64,000 bases of DNA from Aeromicrobium phragmitis (GCF_003674095.1 NZ_RDBF01000006.1:62001-126000), one strand, 5' to 3'; positions 41,186 to 50,615 are shown, counted from the first letter of the stretch. The notes: generated by a model not told the origin, from the sequence alone. Numbers and translations: made by a program.

Positions 41186-42115
41186 ATGCTCGAAGTGCGT
41201 CGCCTCAGCCTCCTGCGCGAACTCCACCACCGCGGCACGATCGCCCGGGTTGCGGCGGCGCTCCACCAGAGCCCGTCGTCGGTGTCCCAGCAGCTGAGCC
41301 AGCTGGAGCGCGACGTCGGCGTGCCCCTGCTGCGCAAAGCCGGCCGACGCCTCCAACTGACTCCGCAGGCGGAGATCCTCGTCGGTCATACGGCGGCGAT
41401 CCTCGCCCGGCTCGAGCAGGCGGAGACGGAGCTGGAGGAGTCGCTCGACGCCGCGATCGGCACGGTGCGGATCGGCATCTTCCAGTCTGCCGCGCTCGCC
41501 CTGATGCCCCGGACGCTGCTCTCGCTGCGGACCAGCCACCCGCTCATCCGGGTCGAGATGCACCAACGCGAACCCGAGACGGCGCTCGGCGCCACGTCGA
41601 TCGGCGACTTCGACCTCGTGGTCGCCGAGCAGTATCCGGGCCATGCCGCCCCCTGGCACGCCGAGCTGGATCGCGTCGGACTCATCGCCGATCGCATCCG
41701 GTTGGCGACGCCGCTCCGCGGCCCGCTGTCGCAGATCCGCTCGATCGCCGATGCCGCCACCGCACCGTGGACCATGGAGCCCGACGACGTCGCCTCCCGG
41801 CACTGGGCGGAGCAGGCCTGCCGTCAGTCCGGATTCGAACCCGACGTGCGCTACGAGACACCGGACCTGCAAGCCCAGATCGATCTCGTGGAGTCTGGGC
41901 TGGCGGTCGCCCTCATCCCGGACCTGCTGTGGCTCGGCCGCCGCGCCGACGTGAAGCTGCACGATCTCGAGGGCAACCCGCGGCGGCAGGTGTTCACCGC
42001 GACGCGTCCGTCGATCGCCCAGAGCCCGGCCATCGTCGCCTGCCGCGAGACGCTGGTCAGCGTGGCCGCGAGCCTCGAAGCACCCAGTACGACTCCCGGC
42101 GCTCCTGCAGCCTGA
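41186..42115 (+). CDS. LysR family transcriptional regulator
   Basis: A 309-residue LTTR. The N-terminal HTH is MLEVRRLSLLRELHHRGTIARVAAALHQSPSSVSQQLSQLERDVGVPLLRK (shown here in part), and the C-terminal LysR substrate-binding domain runs to about 295. It is divergent from putA over 81 nt with a palindrome between them, so control of proline catabolism is the simplest reading. The ligand is unknown. Its 3' end overlaps the convergent methyltransferase gene by 59 nt. Confidence 0.9.
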   Translation: MLEVRRLSLLRELHHRGTIARVAAALHQSPSSVSQQLSQLERDVGVPLLRKAGRRLQLTPQAEILVGHTAAILARLEQAETELEESLDAAIGTVRIGIFQSAALALMPRTLLSLRTSHPLIRVEMHQREPETALGATSIGDFDLVVAEQYPGHAAPWHAELDRVGLIADRIRLATPLRGPLSQIRSIADAATAPWTMEPDDVASRHWAEQACRQSGFEPDVRYETPDLQAQIDLVESGLAVALIPDLLWLGRRADVKLHDLEGNPRRQVFTATRPSIAQSPAIVACRETLVSVAASLEAPSTTPGAPAA

Positions 42116-42674
42116 CCGGCACCTCGTAGGCCTCCACCTCGTGGAAGCTCGCCGCCAGGACGTTGCGGACACCGGGAGAGTCGGCCATCGACCACACGCA
42201 CAGGTGTCCCTCGGGGCGCAGCCGCGCGGCGCACGTCGCCACGAAGTCCTCCTCGTAGACGCCGGCGTTCTGCTCGTAGACGAGAAAGTCCGGCCCGTTG
42301 TCGACGTCCAGCACGATCGCATCCAGCGAGCCAGGTGGCTGCGCGGCGACGATCTCGCGCACATCGCCGATGACGACGTGCGACCGCTCGTCGGCCAGCA
42401 GCGCGGGGCCGCCGGGAACCGTGCCGTCGGACAGCCACGTGACCAGGGCGGGTTCGATCTCCGCCACGACGACCCGTTCGGCGCCCCCGTCGAGCAGTTC
42501 GCGCAGGGTGAAGCCGAGACCGAGCCCGCCGACCAGCACCTCACGGGCACCGAGGCCGAGCACGACGCGGGCGAGGAGCCGTTCTGACTCCGTCTCGGCG
42601 TCGTCCATCACGAACACGCCGTTGACCCGCAGCTCCAGCGCGCCGTCGGGGCGCCGGCGCAGCTGCGCGGTCAT
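42057..42674 (-). CDS. Spermidine synthase-like class I methyltransferase
   Basis: A 205-residue Rossmann protein. EVLVGGLGLGFTLRELLDGG is motif I and VVVAEIEPALVTWL places the acidic ribose-binding residue. DAIVLDVDNGPDFLVYEQNAGVY resembles the spermidine-synthase active-site region (D-N-GP). It is shorter than true polyamine aminopropyltransferases and lacks their N-terminal beta-domain, so the donor and acceptor are open. Its ATG is 1 nt after the glpX stop, one operon. Its 3' end overlaps LysR by 59 nt. Confidence 0.75.
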   Translation of the reverse strand: MTAQLRRRPDGALELRVNGVFVMDDAETESERLLARVVLGLGAREVLVGGLGLGFTLRELLDGGAERVVVAEIEPALVTWLSDGTVPGGPALLADERSHVVIGDVREIVAAQPPGSLDAIVLDVDNGPDFLVYEQNAGVYEEDFVATCAARLRPEGHLCVWSMADSPGVRNVLAASFHEVEAYEVPVRLQERRESYWVLRGSRPR

Positions 42675-42675
42675 C

Positions 42676-43692
42676 TCACCCGTCGTAGTCGACGGCGGAG
42701 TACGCCCGCAGCTTGTGCAGTCGGTGCTCGCTGTAGATCTTGCGGATCGTGCCCGACCGCGAACGCATGACGATCGACTCGGTGAACGCCAGGCCACTGC
42801 CGTATCGGACACCCCGCATGAGTTCACCGTCGGTGATGCCGGTGGCTACGAAGAAACAGTCGTCGGCGCTCACCAGGTCGTCGGTGAGCAGGATGCGGTC
42901 GAGATCGTGCCCGGCGTCGAGCGCCTGCTGGCGCTCTTCGTCGTCCTTGGGCGCGAGGCGGCCCTGGATGACGCCGCCGATCGCCTTCATCGCGCACGCG
43001 GTGATGATGCCCTCGGGCGTTCCGCCGGTGCCCACGAGCAGATCGACGCCCGTGCCGGGGCGGGCGGCGGTGATCGCCCCCGCCACGTCGCCGTCGAGGA
43101 TGAACTTGATGCGAGCGCCGGTGGCCCGGATCTCCTCGACGAGGTGCTCATGCCGGGGTCGGTCGAGCACGCAGACCGTGACGTCGGCGTTCGAGACGCC
43201 CTTGGCTTTCGCGACGATCGAGATGTTCTCGGCCACCGGCAGACGGATGTCGACCTGGTCGGCCGCCTCGGGACCGGCGACGAGCTTCTCCATGTAGAAG
43301 ACGGCCGACGGGTCGTACATCGCGCCGCGGGGAGCGACCGCCATGACCGAGATGGCGTTCGGCAGGCTCTTGGCGGTGAGCGTGGTGCCGTCGATCGGGT
43401 CGACGGCGACGTCGCACTCGGGGCCGCTGCCGTCGCCGACGCGCTCGCCGTTGTACAGCATCGGGGCAGCGTCCTTCTCGCCTTCGCCGATCACGACGAT
43501 GCCGTCCATCGCGACGGTGCTGATCAGGGAGCGCATGGCGTTGACGGCGACACCGTCGGCGCCGTTCTTGTCGCCGCGGCCCACCCATCGGCCGGCGGCC
43601 AGGGCGCCGGCCTCGGTCACACGGACCAGGTCGAGCGCGAGGTTACGGTCAGGGGCGTCGGCTGCAGGCTTCAGGCTCTCCACATCCGGCAT
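42676..43692 (-). CDS. glpX: Fructose-1,6-bisphosphatase class II
   Basis: A 338-residue gluconeogenic enzyme. GlpX signatures are [34 protein letters not shown] (shown here in part), [27 protein letters not shown] (metal-binding Asp) and [10 protein letters not shown]. In mycobacteria it is the main FBPase. TAGGAT (43691-43696, minus strand) lies 7 nt before GTG 43683, so the real start may be that GTG rather than ATG 43692, which the hexamer overlaps. It leads an operon with the methyltransferase. Confidence 0.95.
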   Translation of the reverse strand: MPDVESLKPAADAPDRNLALDLVRVTEAGALAAGRWVGRGDKNGADGVAVNAMRSLISTVAMDGIVVIGEGEKDAAPMLYNGERVGDGSGPECDVAVDPIDGTTLTAKSLPNAISVMAVAPRGAMYDPSAVFYMEKLVAGPEAADQVDIRLPVAENISIVAKAKGVSNADVTVCVLDRPRHEHLVEEIRATGARIKFILDGDVAGAITAARPGTGVDLLVGTGGTPEGIITACAMKAIGGVIQGRLAPKDDEERQQALDAGHDLDRILLTDDLVSADDCFFVATGITDGELMRGVRYGSGLAFTESIVMRSRSGTIRKIYSEHRLHKLRAYSAVDYDG

Positions 43693-43696
43693 CCTA
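43691..43696 (-). promoter_or_regulatory. -10 element, candidate leaderless glpX promoter
   Basis: TAGGAT on the minus strand. It overlaps ATG 43692 and stands 7 nt before GTG 43683. Confidence 0.45.
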
Positions 43697-43738
43697 GCGG
43701 TGTCCGGAGCTGGCCGCCGAGGCTCTGGGGCGGCCCCC

Positions 43739-43744
43739 TATCGT
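43739..43744 (+). promoter_or_regulatory. -10 element, leaderless DUF4245 gene promoter
   Basis: TATCGT, 6 nt before the ATG at 43751. Confidence 0.5.
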
Positions 43745-43750
43745 GGCGGT

Positions 43751-44296
43751 ATGAGCAACTACGGCGGCGCGAACGCCAAGATGAGCGACGTTCTGCGTAC
43801 GGTCCTGGTGCTCGCGGCCGGAGTGCTCGCCGTCTTCTTTCTCGGTCGGGTCTTCTTCACGGTCGAGCCGGATCACCCGGTGTCGGCGGTCGATTACCGG
43901 GAGGCGGCGTCGGCGGTCGAGTCCGCGGCCGGCTTCGACCCCTTCGTGCCCGAGCGGCTTCCCGACGGGTGGATCTCCAATTCCGCACGTATCGACGCGG
44001 GTACGTGGGAGATGGGGGTCGTGACCGACGACGATCAGTTCATCGGCATCCGGCAGTTGCGCGACGGCGACGGGGAGGCCTTCGGGCGCGCCGTCGAGGA
44101 CGGCACGGATCGGATCACGGTGCAAGGACGCGAGTGGCACGCCGGCGAGACGCGCGACGAGCTCGTGTACGCGCTGACCGACGGCGACATCACGACCGTG
44201 GTGCGCTCGACCGCCTCACCGGAGGTCACCGAGGACTACCTGGCGTCGCTCGTGCCGTTCTCCACGCTGTCGCCCGAGGCCGCCGCGAGTCGCTGA
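43751..44296 (+). CDS. DUF4245 domain-containing membrane protein
   Basis: A 181-residue protein. One N-terminal TM helix (about 15-36, VLRTVLVLAAGVLAVFFLG) precedes an extracytoplasmic DUF4245 domain (PVSAVDYREAASAVESAAGFDPFVPERLPDGWISNSARI, shown here in part). The function is unknown. A DUF4245 gene divergent from glpX is a common actinobacterial arrangement. The 3' 61 nt overlap the convergent xseB gene, so both C-termini share DNA. Confidence 0.85.
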   Translation: MSNYGGANAKMSDVLRTVLVLAAGVLAVFFLGRVFFTVEPDHPVSAVDYREAASAVESAAGFDPFVPERLPDGWISNSARIDAGTWEMGVVTDDDQFIGIRQLRDGDGEAFGRAVEDGTDRITVQGREWHAGETRDELVYALTDGDITTVVRSTASPEVTEDYLASLVPFSTLSPEAAASR

Positions 44297-44478
44297 CGGG
44301 CGCCGTCGAGCCAGGTCTGGCAGATCGTGGCCAGCTCCTCGCCCCGCTCCCACAAGGCCAGCGATTCCTCGAGCGAGGTTCCGCCGGTTTCGAGCCGTTG
44401 CACGATCGAGATCAACTCGTCGCGCGCCTGCTCGTAGCTCAGTTCCGGACCCGTGCCCGGTAGCGCGTCAGTCGTCAT
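44236..44478 (-). CDS. xseB: Exodeoxyribonuclease VII small subunit
   Basis: An 80-residue helical subunit. LSYEQARDELISIVQRLETGGTSLEESLALWERGEELATICQTWLDGARQRL (shown here in part) is the XseB core. It binds XseA to form the exonuclease that degrades single-stranded DNA. Its start overlaps the end of xseA by 11 nt, ensuring coupled synthesis. Its 3' end overlaps the DUF4245 gene by 61 nt. Confidence 0.93.
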   Translation of the reverse strand: MTTDALPGTGPELSYEQARDELISIVQRLETGGTSLEESLALWERGEELATICQTWLDGARQRLAAASGDSVENGTSDAR

Positions 44479-45694
44479 GGTGGTGCTCCTCGATGTGCTC
44501 GACGCGGGCGGTGAGTAGCCCGTCGGTCAGGTGAATCTGAAGGTCGTCGCCGCTGCGGACCTGCTCGGTGCGGACGACAGGATGCCCGCCGGGGCCGAGG
44601 ACGACCGCATAACCGCGTTGCAGGGTGTTGAGCGGCGAGAGCGCGCGGACGCGCGCGAGGTGGTGTCCGATCTCGTCATGGGCACGGTCGAGCCGCGCGG
44701 TGAGCGCTCGCCGCGCCCGATCACGGTGGTGATCGACGAGGTCCTGCTGCATCTCCACGACGGTGGTGGGGGTGGCGAGGACGGGACGGCTGCGCAGCGC
44801 ATCGAGTCCGTGTTGCTCGCGATCGAGTGCCGTACGCAGGGCGTGGCGCACCCGAGAGCGCATCTGTCCCACGGCGGCGATCTCCTCGCGGACGTCGGGA
44901 ACGATGCGTTTGGCCGCGTCGGTGGGCGTGGAGGCGCGAAGGTCGGCGACGAGGTCGAGGATCGGCGTGTCGGGCTCGTGTCCGATCGCGCTGACCACGG
45001 GGGTGGTGGCGGCGTGGACCGCCCGGATGAGCGCCTCGTCGGAGAACGGGAGAAGGTCCTCGATACTCCCGCCGCCGCGCGCGATGACGATGACGTCGAC
45101 CTCGTCGTCATCGTCGAGGAGGCGCAGCTCGGTGATGACCTGCCCGGCGCACTGGCCGCCCTGCATGAGCGCGTGGCGCACGTGCAGGGCGGCGCCGGGC
45201 CAGCGCAGCCGGACGTTCTCGATGACATCGCGCTCGGCCGCGGAGTCCTTGCCGGTGATGAGCCCGATGCCGCGGGGGAGTGCGGGCAAGGGGCGTTTGA
45301 GCCGAGGATCGAAGAGGCCCTCTGCGGCGAGCAGCTGCTTACGACGCTCGAGCTGGGCGAGGAGTTCGCCTTCGCCCGCCGGGCGGATCTCGCGGATGGC
45401 GAGAGACAGGCGTCCGCTGGGCTGGTAGAAGTCCGGTTTGGCGTGCACGACGACCCGCGCGCCCTCGGTGACCGGGGAGGGCGAGGCATCGAGCACCGAT
45501 GCGTGGCACGTGGCGGAGATGCTCAGTGAGGCCTCGAGGTCGCGCAGGGTCAGAAAACACACGCCGCGACGCCGATTCAGCTGGGCGATCTCGGCTTCGA
45601 CCCACACGGCTCCGAGCCGGGCGACGTAGCCGCCGATCAGTCCGGAGATCTGCCGCAGGGGCGCGGGAGAGTCCGGGCTCGTCTCGAGAGGCAT
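44468..45694 (-). CDS. xseA: Exodeoxyribonuclease VII large subunit
   Basis: A 408-residue catalytic subunit. An N-terminal OB fold ([22 protein letters not shown]) leads to the nuclease domain with [40 protein letters not shown] and [33 protein letters not shown] (shown here in part). A C-terminal coiled coil is present. The enzyme degrades single-stranded DNA in both directions. ATG with TAGGGT 6 nt upstream, so leaderless. Divergent from ispH. Confidence 0.95.
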   Translation of the reverse strand: MPLETSPDSPAPLRQISGLIGGYVARLGAVWVEAEIAQLNRRRGVCFLTLRDLEASLSISATCHASVLDASPSPVTEGARVVVHAKPDFYQPSGRLSLAIREIRPAGEGELLAQLERRKQLLAAEGLFDPRLKRPLPALPRGIGLITGKDSAAERDVIENVRLRWPGAALHVRHALMQGGQCAGQVITELRLLDDDDEVDVIVIARGGGSIEDLLPFSDEALIRAVHAATTPVVSAIGHEPDTPILDLVADLRASTPTDAAKRIVPDVREEIAAVGQMRSRVRHALRTALDREQHGLDALRSRPVLATPTTVVEMQQDLVDHHRDRARRALTARLDRAHDEIGHHLARVRALSPLNTLQRGYAVVLGPGGHPVVRTEQVRSGDDLQIHLTDGLLTARVEHIEEHHHDD

Positions 45695-45700
45695 GCGTCC

Positions 45701-45706
45701 ACCCTA
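45701..45706 (-). promoter_or_regulatory. -10 element, leaderless xseA promoter
   Basis: TAGGGT on the minus strand, 6 nt before the ATG at 45694. Confidence 0.55.
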
Positions 45707-45812
45707 GGCGCAGGGTCCCCCGTTCCCGCAGAGAGCAGGACGCCGTGTGGAGCGCGCTTCTCCGCGCCGCCGCCCTCTCGCATCGGACCCCGACGGGGGT
45801 TTCCCGATTCGT

Positions 45813-45818
45813 TACGAT
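45813..45818 (+). promoter_or_regulatory. -10 element, leaderless ispH promoter
   Basis: TACGAT, 7 nt before ATG 45826; it overlaps the earlier in-frame ATG at 45817. Confidence 0.55.
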
Positions 45819-45825
45819 GGCCACC

Positions 45826-46812
45826 ATGACGTCCTCGGTCGAACTCGGCATGCCCACGGTCGGCGGCTCGGTGCTGCTGGCCGATCCACGCGGCTACTGC
45901 GCGGGCGTCGACCGCGCGGTGATCACCGTCGAGAAGGCGCTCGACCTGTACGGCGCTCCGGTGTACGTCCGCAAGCAGATCGTGCACAACAAGCACGTCG
46001 TGCAGAACCTCGCGGCCCGTGGCGCCATCTTCGTCGAGGAGCTCGACGAGGTCCCCGAGGGCTCCACCGTCGTGTTCTCGGCGCACGGTGTCTCGCCCGC
46101 GGTGCACGCCCAGGCCGCCGAGCGGCAGCTCAAGACCATCGACGCCACCTGCCCGCTGGTCACCAAGGTCCACCACGAGGCGAAGCGCTTCGCCAAGGAG
46201 GACTACCGCATCCTGCTGATCGGGCACGCCGGCCACGAGGAGGTCGAGGGGACCGCCGGTGAGGCTCCCGAGCACATCACCCTCGTCGAGCACCCCGACG
46301 ACGTCGACGCCCTCGAGTTCCCCGAGGGCACGCGCCTGTCCTGGCTGTCGCAGACCACGCTGAGCGTCGACGAGACGATGGAGACGGTGCGCCGCCTGCG
46401 CGAGAAGTTCCCGCAGCTGGAGGACCCGCCGAGCGACGACATCTGCTACGCCACCCAGAACCGTCAGGTCGCGGTCAAGGAGATCGCCAAGGACGCCGAC
46501 CTCGTGATCGTCGTGGGATCGGCCAATTCCTCCAACTCGGTCCGCCTCGTGGAGGTCGCGCTCGAAGCCGGGGCCAGCGCCTCGTACCGGATCGACGACG
46601 TCAGCGAGATCGACGACGCGTGGCTCGAAGGCGTCTCGGTCGTCGGCGTCACGTCCGGCGCCTCGGTTCCCGACGACCTCGTGCAGGACGTCCTCGCCTA
46701 CCTCGCCGAGCGCGGTATCGGCGACGCCCGCGCCATCCGCACCGCCGAGGAGTCGCTGATGTTCGCGCTGCCGCCGGAGCTTCGCCGCGACCTCAAGTCC
46801 GCCGGCCAGTAA
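45826..46812 (+). CDS. ispH: 4-hydroxy-3-methylbut-2-enyl diphosphate reductase IspH
   Basis: A 328-residue iron-sulfur enzyme, the last step of the MEP isoprenoid pathway. Cluster cysteines lie in [12 protein letters not shown] (Cys 25), [12 protein letters not shown] and [11 protein letters not shown]. The catalytic Glu is in [14 protein letters not shown] and neighbouring segments. The start at 45826 is set by TACGAT at 7 nt; ATG 45817 is three codons upstream. Divergent from xseA, as in M. tuberculosis (xseA Rv1108c, lytB2 Rv1110). Confidence 0.95.
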   Translation: MTSSVELGMPTVGGSVLLADPRGYCAGVDRAVITVEKALDLYGAPVYVRKQIVHNKHVVQNLAARGAIFVEELDEVPEGSTVVFSAHGVSPAVHAQAAERQLKTIDATCPLVTKVHHEAKRFAKEDYRILLIGHAGHEEVEGTAGEAPEHITLVEHPDDVDALEFPEGTRLSWLSQTTLSVDETMETVRRLREKFPQLEDPPSDDICYATQNRQVAVKEIAKDADLVIVVGSANSSNSVRLVEVALEAGASASYRIDDVSEIDDAWLEGVSVVGVTSGASVPDDLVQDVLAYLAERGIGDARAIRTAEESLMFALPPELRRDLKSAGQ

Positions 46813-46851
46813 CCGCGGGTCTCCCCGTCACGGGACGGGGTGTTGCGTCGG

Positions 46852-47286
46852 TCAGCGCCGTGGGGACGAGGCCGGCTCCCTCAACACGCGCACGACGATC
46901 GCGCCGAGGGCGAGCGCGTGGCCGATCAGCAGCGGGACCCCGAACTCGATCGTTCCCGAGAGGGTCCGACCGAGGACACCGGCGGAGGCCGGCAGGCCCT
47001 CGATCACCAGGGCCGAATCGAAGAACGCCGACACCGCGAGCATGACCGCGACGAACAACAGCGGCGGGAACACGCCGGCGGTGAAGAAGGCATCGGACCG
47101 CACCGCGACGGGCACCGTGGCGACGACGAGGACGAAGCCCACGCTGAAGGCGAGGCCGAGCCGCCCGTCGGCCAGATCGAGCGCCGTGACGACGAGCATG
47201 GCGGCCACGGCCAGCACGACGGCCTGCCGGGCGGTCAGATCGTGACTCGCCAGGTTGCGTGGTGCGCGCCACAGCGCCGAGGACAT
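46852..47286 (-). CDS. DUF6542-like membrane protein
   Basis: A 144-residue protein with four TM helices (about 18-38, 43-62, 68-90 and 112-136). It probably belongs to DUF6542, a family of small actinobacterial membrane proteins found near ispH and ychF. The function is unknown. The ATG at 47286 has TAACGT 7 nt upstream; an ATG two codons earlier is the alternative and would overlap the rmuC stop. Confidence 0.7.
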   Translation of the reverse strand: MSSALWRAPRNLASHDLTARQAVVLAVAAMLVVTALDLADGRLGLAFSVGFVLVVATVPVAVRSDAFFTAGVFPPLLFVAVMLAVSAFFDSALVIEGLPASAGVLGRTLSGTIEFGVPLLIGHALALGAIVVRVLREPASSPRR

Positions 47287-47288
47287 GA

Positions 47289-48353
47289 TCATGACGTTAG
47301 TCGATCCGTGAGCTCGGGAGCCGTCATCGCCCGGGGTGTCGTGTCGACCAGCCGCGGCATCTCGAGTGGCTGGTCGCTGACCTGCAGGTCCTGGAGCCGT
47401 CGAGCGCTGACGAGGACGCGGGACTCGACGGACGCGACGGTGTCGTTGTAGGCGCCTACCGCCCGCTCCAGCGCAGCGCCGAGCCGGTCGACGTGCCCCG
47501 AGACGGTACCGATGCGCTCGTACAACTCCCGCGCCGCTCGGTGGATCTCGCGCGCGTTCTCGGCGAGCTTCTCCTGGGTCCAGGCGAAGGCGACGGTACG
47601 CAGCAGGGCGATGAGCGTGGTGGGCGTGGCCAGTACGACCTGCTTGGCGGCCGCGTACTCCAGCAATGCCGGATCGGTCTCCAATGCCGCGGACAGGAAC
47701 GACTCGCCGGGCACGAAGAGCACGACGAACTCCGGTGCGGAGTCGAACTGCCGCCAATAGGTCTTGGCGGCGAGCTGATCGACATGGGTGCGCAGTTGCC
47801 GGGTGTGCCGCCGCAGGTGCGCGGCAGCCTCGTCGTCGTCCTCGGCCTGGGCGACGTCGAGGTACGCGTCGAGGGGCACCTTGGCGTCGACGACCACGGA
47901 CTTGCCGCCGGCGAGCCGTACGACCATGTCCGGACGCAGGACGGTGTCGTCGTGGCGGGTGGAGACCTGGAGGTCGAAGTCGCAGTGCTCGAGCATGCCG
48001 GCGAGTTCGGCCGTGCGCTTGAGGTGCAACTCTCCCCAGCGACCGCGGACCTGCGGTCGGCGCAGGGCCGACGCAAGTGAAGCCGTCTCGCGCCGGAGTT
48101 GGTCGCTGGTGAGCCGGACGGACTCCACCTGCTCTCGCAGCTGCGCCTGCCAGGCCACCCGCTGCGACTCCAGGTCACGAAGGCGCGCGTCGAAGCGGTC
48201 CAAGCTGGCCGCGACCGGTTCGACGGCGCGATGAGCCGCGTCGAACTCCTGCGCGGTGGCGGCCGGACGACGGCGTGCCCCGGCGACGTGGCCGAGCGCG
48301 AAGCCGGCCAGCAGGGCGAGAACGGCGACGAGCAGCAAGGTCAGAGCGTCCAT
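47289..48353 (-). CDS. rmuC: DNA recombination protein RmuC
   Basis: A 354-residue RmuC. An N-terminal TM anchor (LTLLLVAVLALLAGFALGHVAG) and a coiled coil (about 40-95) precede the PD-(D/E)XK-like domain with GRWGELHLKRTAELAGML, RPDMVVRLAGGKSVVVDAKVPLDAYLDV and FVVLFVPGESFLSAAL (each shown in part). RmuC limits rearrangements at inverted repeats and acts in anti-phage defence in E. coli. The downstream DUF6542 start is 2 nt beyond the stop. Confidence 0.92.
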   Translation of the reverse strand: MDALTLLLVAVLALLAGFALGHVAGARRRPAATAQEFDAAHRAVEPVAASLDRFDARLRDLESQRVAWQAQLREQVESVRLTSDQLRRETASLASALRRPQVRGRWGELHLKRTAELAGMLEHCDFDLQVSTRHDDTVLRPDMVVRLAGGKSVVVDAKVPLDAYLDVAQAEDDDEAAAHLRRHTRQLRTHVDQLAAKTYWRQFDSAPEFVVLFVPGESFLSAALETDPALLEYAAAKQVVLATPTTLIALLRTVAFAWTQEKLAENAREIHRAARELYERIGTVSGHVDRLGAALERAVGAYNDTVASVESRVLVSARRLQDLQVSDQPLEMPRLVDTTPRAMTAPELTDRLTS

Positions 48354-48392
48354 GACTTCACTGTCGCGCGGCCCACTGACAATGCGCGGGTG

Positions 48393-49520
48393 TCAGGACA
48401 GGCGGGCGGCGAGCCGCTGGCCGAGGCGTTCGAGCAGCGCGGCCGCGTCGCGCATACTGCGGGCCGGGTCGGGCTCGAGCGAACTGAGCGCCAGCACGTC
48501 GTGGAAACCGGCCGCGACCCACTGCGTCTCGTCGACCTCGCAGCGCCCGCACACCGCGACGGTGGGGACGCCGAACCGGCGGGCGGCGGCTGCCACCCCG
48601 GCGGGGGCCTTGCCGCCCAGCGTCTGCTCGTCGAGCGAGCCCTCGCCCGTGACCACGAGGTCGACGTGTTCGAGATGCTGATCCAGATCGACGATCTCCA
48701 GGACGAGGTCGATGCCCGAACGAGCGACGGCGCCGAGCACCGTGAGCGCGGCGAAACCGACGCCGCCGGCGGCACCGGCCCCGGGCACGTCGCGGGCGTC
48801 GTTGCCGGCGGTGACGGCGAGGACGTCCGCCCAGTGCCGGAGTCCGCGCTCGAGGAACGCCACGTCGCTGGGGGAAGCTCCCTTCTGCGGTGCGAACACG
48901 GCCGCGGCTCCGCGTGGGCCGACGAGCGGGTTGTCGACGTCGCTCGCCACCACGAACTCCACCTCACGGCAGCGCGGGTGCAGGCCCGTGAGGTCGGCCG
49001 CGGCGACGTCGGCGAGGTGCCTGCCGCTCGGTTCGAGCGGATGCCCATCGGCGTCCCGCAGGACGGCGCCGAGCGCGACGAGGAGGCCGGCCCCGCCGTC
49101 GGTGCTCGCGCTGCCGCCGAGCCCCATGACGATCCGGTCGGCTTTCGCGTCCAGCGCGTCGCGCACGACGTCGCCGAGGCCTCGGCTGGACGCGTCGAGC
49201 GGGGCGAGCGGCCCGCTGAGGCGGTTGAGTCCGCAAGCGTCAGCGAGTTCGACCACGGCGGTGCCGTCGCGGTGCGCCCACGACGCCGTGACGGCCTCGC
49301 CAGTCGGCCCGGTGGCGCTGACCGTGCGCCGCTCGTATCCGGCGGCGACGAGCGCGTCGACGGTGCCGTCCCCGCCGTCGGCGATCGGCTGGCGGACCAC
49401 GTCGACCCCGGGACGGACCTCACGCAGCCCGCGTTCCAGCGCCGCCGCGACGCCCTCGGCGTCGAGGGACCCTTTGAACTTGTCGGGCGCGAGCAGGACG
49501 GCCGGTCGGCGGTGGGTCAT
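48393..49520 (-). CDS. Glycerate kinase (GK-I family)
   Basis: A 375-residue kinase. GK-I motifs are LLAPDKFKGSLDAEGVA at the N-terminus, PIADGGDGTVDAL, MGLGGSASTDGGAGLL and VVTGEGSLDEQTLGGKAP. It phosphorylates D-glycerate to 2- or 3-phosphoglycerate, feeding glycolysis. The start overlaps the lacI-type gene stop by 4 nt, so the kinase is co-transcribed with a regulator that faces a sugar-type catabolic operon. Glycerate is therefore a plausible end product of that pathway. Confidence 0.93.
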   Translation of the reverse strand: MTHRRPAVLLAPDKFKGSLDAEGVAAALERGLREVRPGVDVVRQPIADGGDGTVDALVAAGYERRTVSATGPTGEAVTASWAHRDGTAVVELADACGLNRLSGPLAPLDASSRGLGDVVRDALDAKADRIVMGLGGSASTDGGAGLLVALGAVLRDADGHPLEPSGRHLADVAAADLTGLHPRCREVEFVVASDVDNPLVGPRGAAAVFAPQKGASPSDVAFLERGLRHWADVLAVTAGNDARDVPGAGAAGGVGFAALTVLGAVARSGIDLVLEIVDLDQHLEHVDLVVTGEGSLDEQTLGGKAPAGVAAAARRFGVPTVAVCGRCEVDETQWVAAGFHDVLALSSLEPDPARSMRDAAALLERLGQRLAARLS

Positions 49521-50545
49521 GAACGCGGGGCTCCCGTCGAATCGCGGACCACGAGTTCGTGGCCGGTGGTGCGGCGCCGGGCACGGGCGGCCGGCTCCTG
49601 CAGGGTGAGCGACAGCGCGATCTCACCGAGGGTGGTCATCGGAAGACGCACCGTCGTCAGCGACGGTGCGAGATCCTGCGCGACGCCGATGTCGTCGAAG
49701 CCCGCGACGGAGACGTCCCCGGGAACGTCGACGCCGGCGGCCCGCAGGGAGGAGAGAACGCCGATCGCCATGTCGTCGTTGAGCGCGAGGATCGCCGTCA
49801 CGTCCGGATGCTCGTCGAGGACGCGTCGGGCGGCCTCCTTGCCGCCGCGGCGGGTGAACTCGGCCTCGATGACCGGAACCGAGGACGGGTCCAGCCCGTG
49901 CTCGGTGAGGGTCTCCATGGCACCGGCAAGGCGATCGGCCACGGTGGTGAGCAGCCGCGAACCGGCGACGATCGCCAGTCGCCGGTGGCCCAAGGTCAGC
50001 AGGTGGTCGACGACCGAGCGTGCGCCATCGCGGTTGTCGGGCAGCACGGCGTCCGCGCTCAGGTGGTGGCGACCGATGACGGCCACCCGTCCTCCGGTCG
50101 CGCGGTAGTCGTCGAGCGCACGGCGGGTCTCCCGCTGGAATGCGGCGTCGACGAAACCGGAGCCGGCGATGATGATGCGACCGACGCGGTTGGCCGCAAG
50201 CGCCCGGATCTGCGCGACTTCGCGGTCCGGATCGCGGCCGGTGTGGCAGACCTGCACCGTGAGCCCCTCCCGGTCGCCGATGCGCATGACGCCGGTGGCG
50301 ATCTCGGCGAAGTAGGGGTCGCTGATCTCGTGGACGACGAGGCCGACCGACGGGGTGGAACCACCGGCGAGGGAGCGGGCGTGCGGGTTCGCGACGTAGC
50401 CCATCTCACGGGCGACCTCGCGGACGCGTTCGGCGAGGCCGCTGCTGACGCCGTCGCGTCCGGAGAGGGCCCGCGAGGCCGTGGCGAGTGACACGCCGGC
50501 GCGCTCGGCGACGTCCTGCAGGCGCAACGCGCGCTGAGCTCGCAT
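49517..50545 (-). CDS. LacI family transcriptional regulator
   Basis: A 342-residue regulator. The N-terminal HTH is LQDVAERAGVSLATASRALSG, followed by the hinge helix (NPHARSLAGG) and a periplasmic-binding-protein-like effector domain. It starts at ATG behind GAGGTGAG. It is divergent from the ABC transporter operon at 50673, and two LacI-type operators (AAGCGCTT cores) lie between them. It probably represses both the transport operon and its own operon with glycerate kinase. Confidence 0.92.
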   Translation of the reverse strand: MRAQRALRLQDVAERAGVSLATASRALSGRDGVSSGLAERVREVAREMGYVANPHARSLAGGSTPSVGLVVHEISDPYFAEIATGVMRIGDREGLTVQVCHTGRDPDREVAQIRALAANRVGRIIIAGSGFVDAAFQRETRRALDDYRATGGRVAVIGRHHLSADAVLPDNRDGARSVVDHLLTLGHRRLAIVAGSRLLTTVADRLAGAMETLTEHGLDPSSVPVIEAEFTRRGGKEAARRVLDEHPDVTAILALNDDMAIGVLSSLRAAGVDVPGDVSVAGFDDIGVAQDLAPSLTTVRLPMTTLGEIALSLTLQEPAARARRRTTGHELVVRDSTGAPRS

Positions 50546-50581
50546 CGGCTCACCTCATCCCGTTCGATTCCACTGTGACCC

Positions 50582-50612
50582 TTGACACACTCCCGGGGTC
50601 CGGGACTACTTT
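50582..50612 (+). promoter_or_regulatory. Promoter of the ABC/keto-sugar operon
   Basis: TTGACA (50582-50587) and TACTTT (50607-50612) with a 19-nt spacer. The LacI-type operators begin immediately after the -10, where bound repressor would block initiation. Confidence 0.5.
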
Positions 50613-50615
50613 AGC

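Noticed and set aside
37691-42550. A 1619-codon open frame on the minus strand, suggesting a giant PutA fusion.
   Set aside because: Residues before the ATG at 41104 read through the antisense of the LysR gene and show no domain. PutA is complete from 41104.
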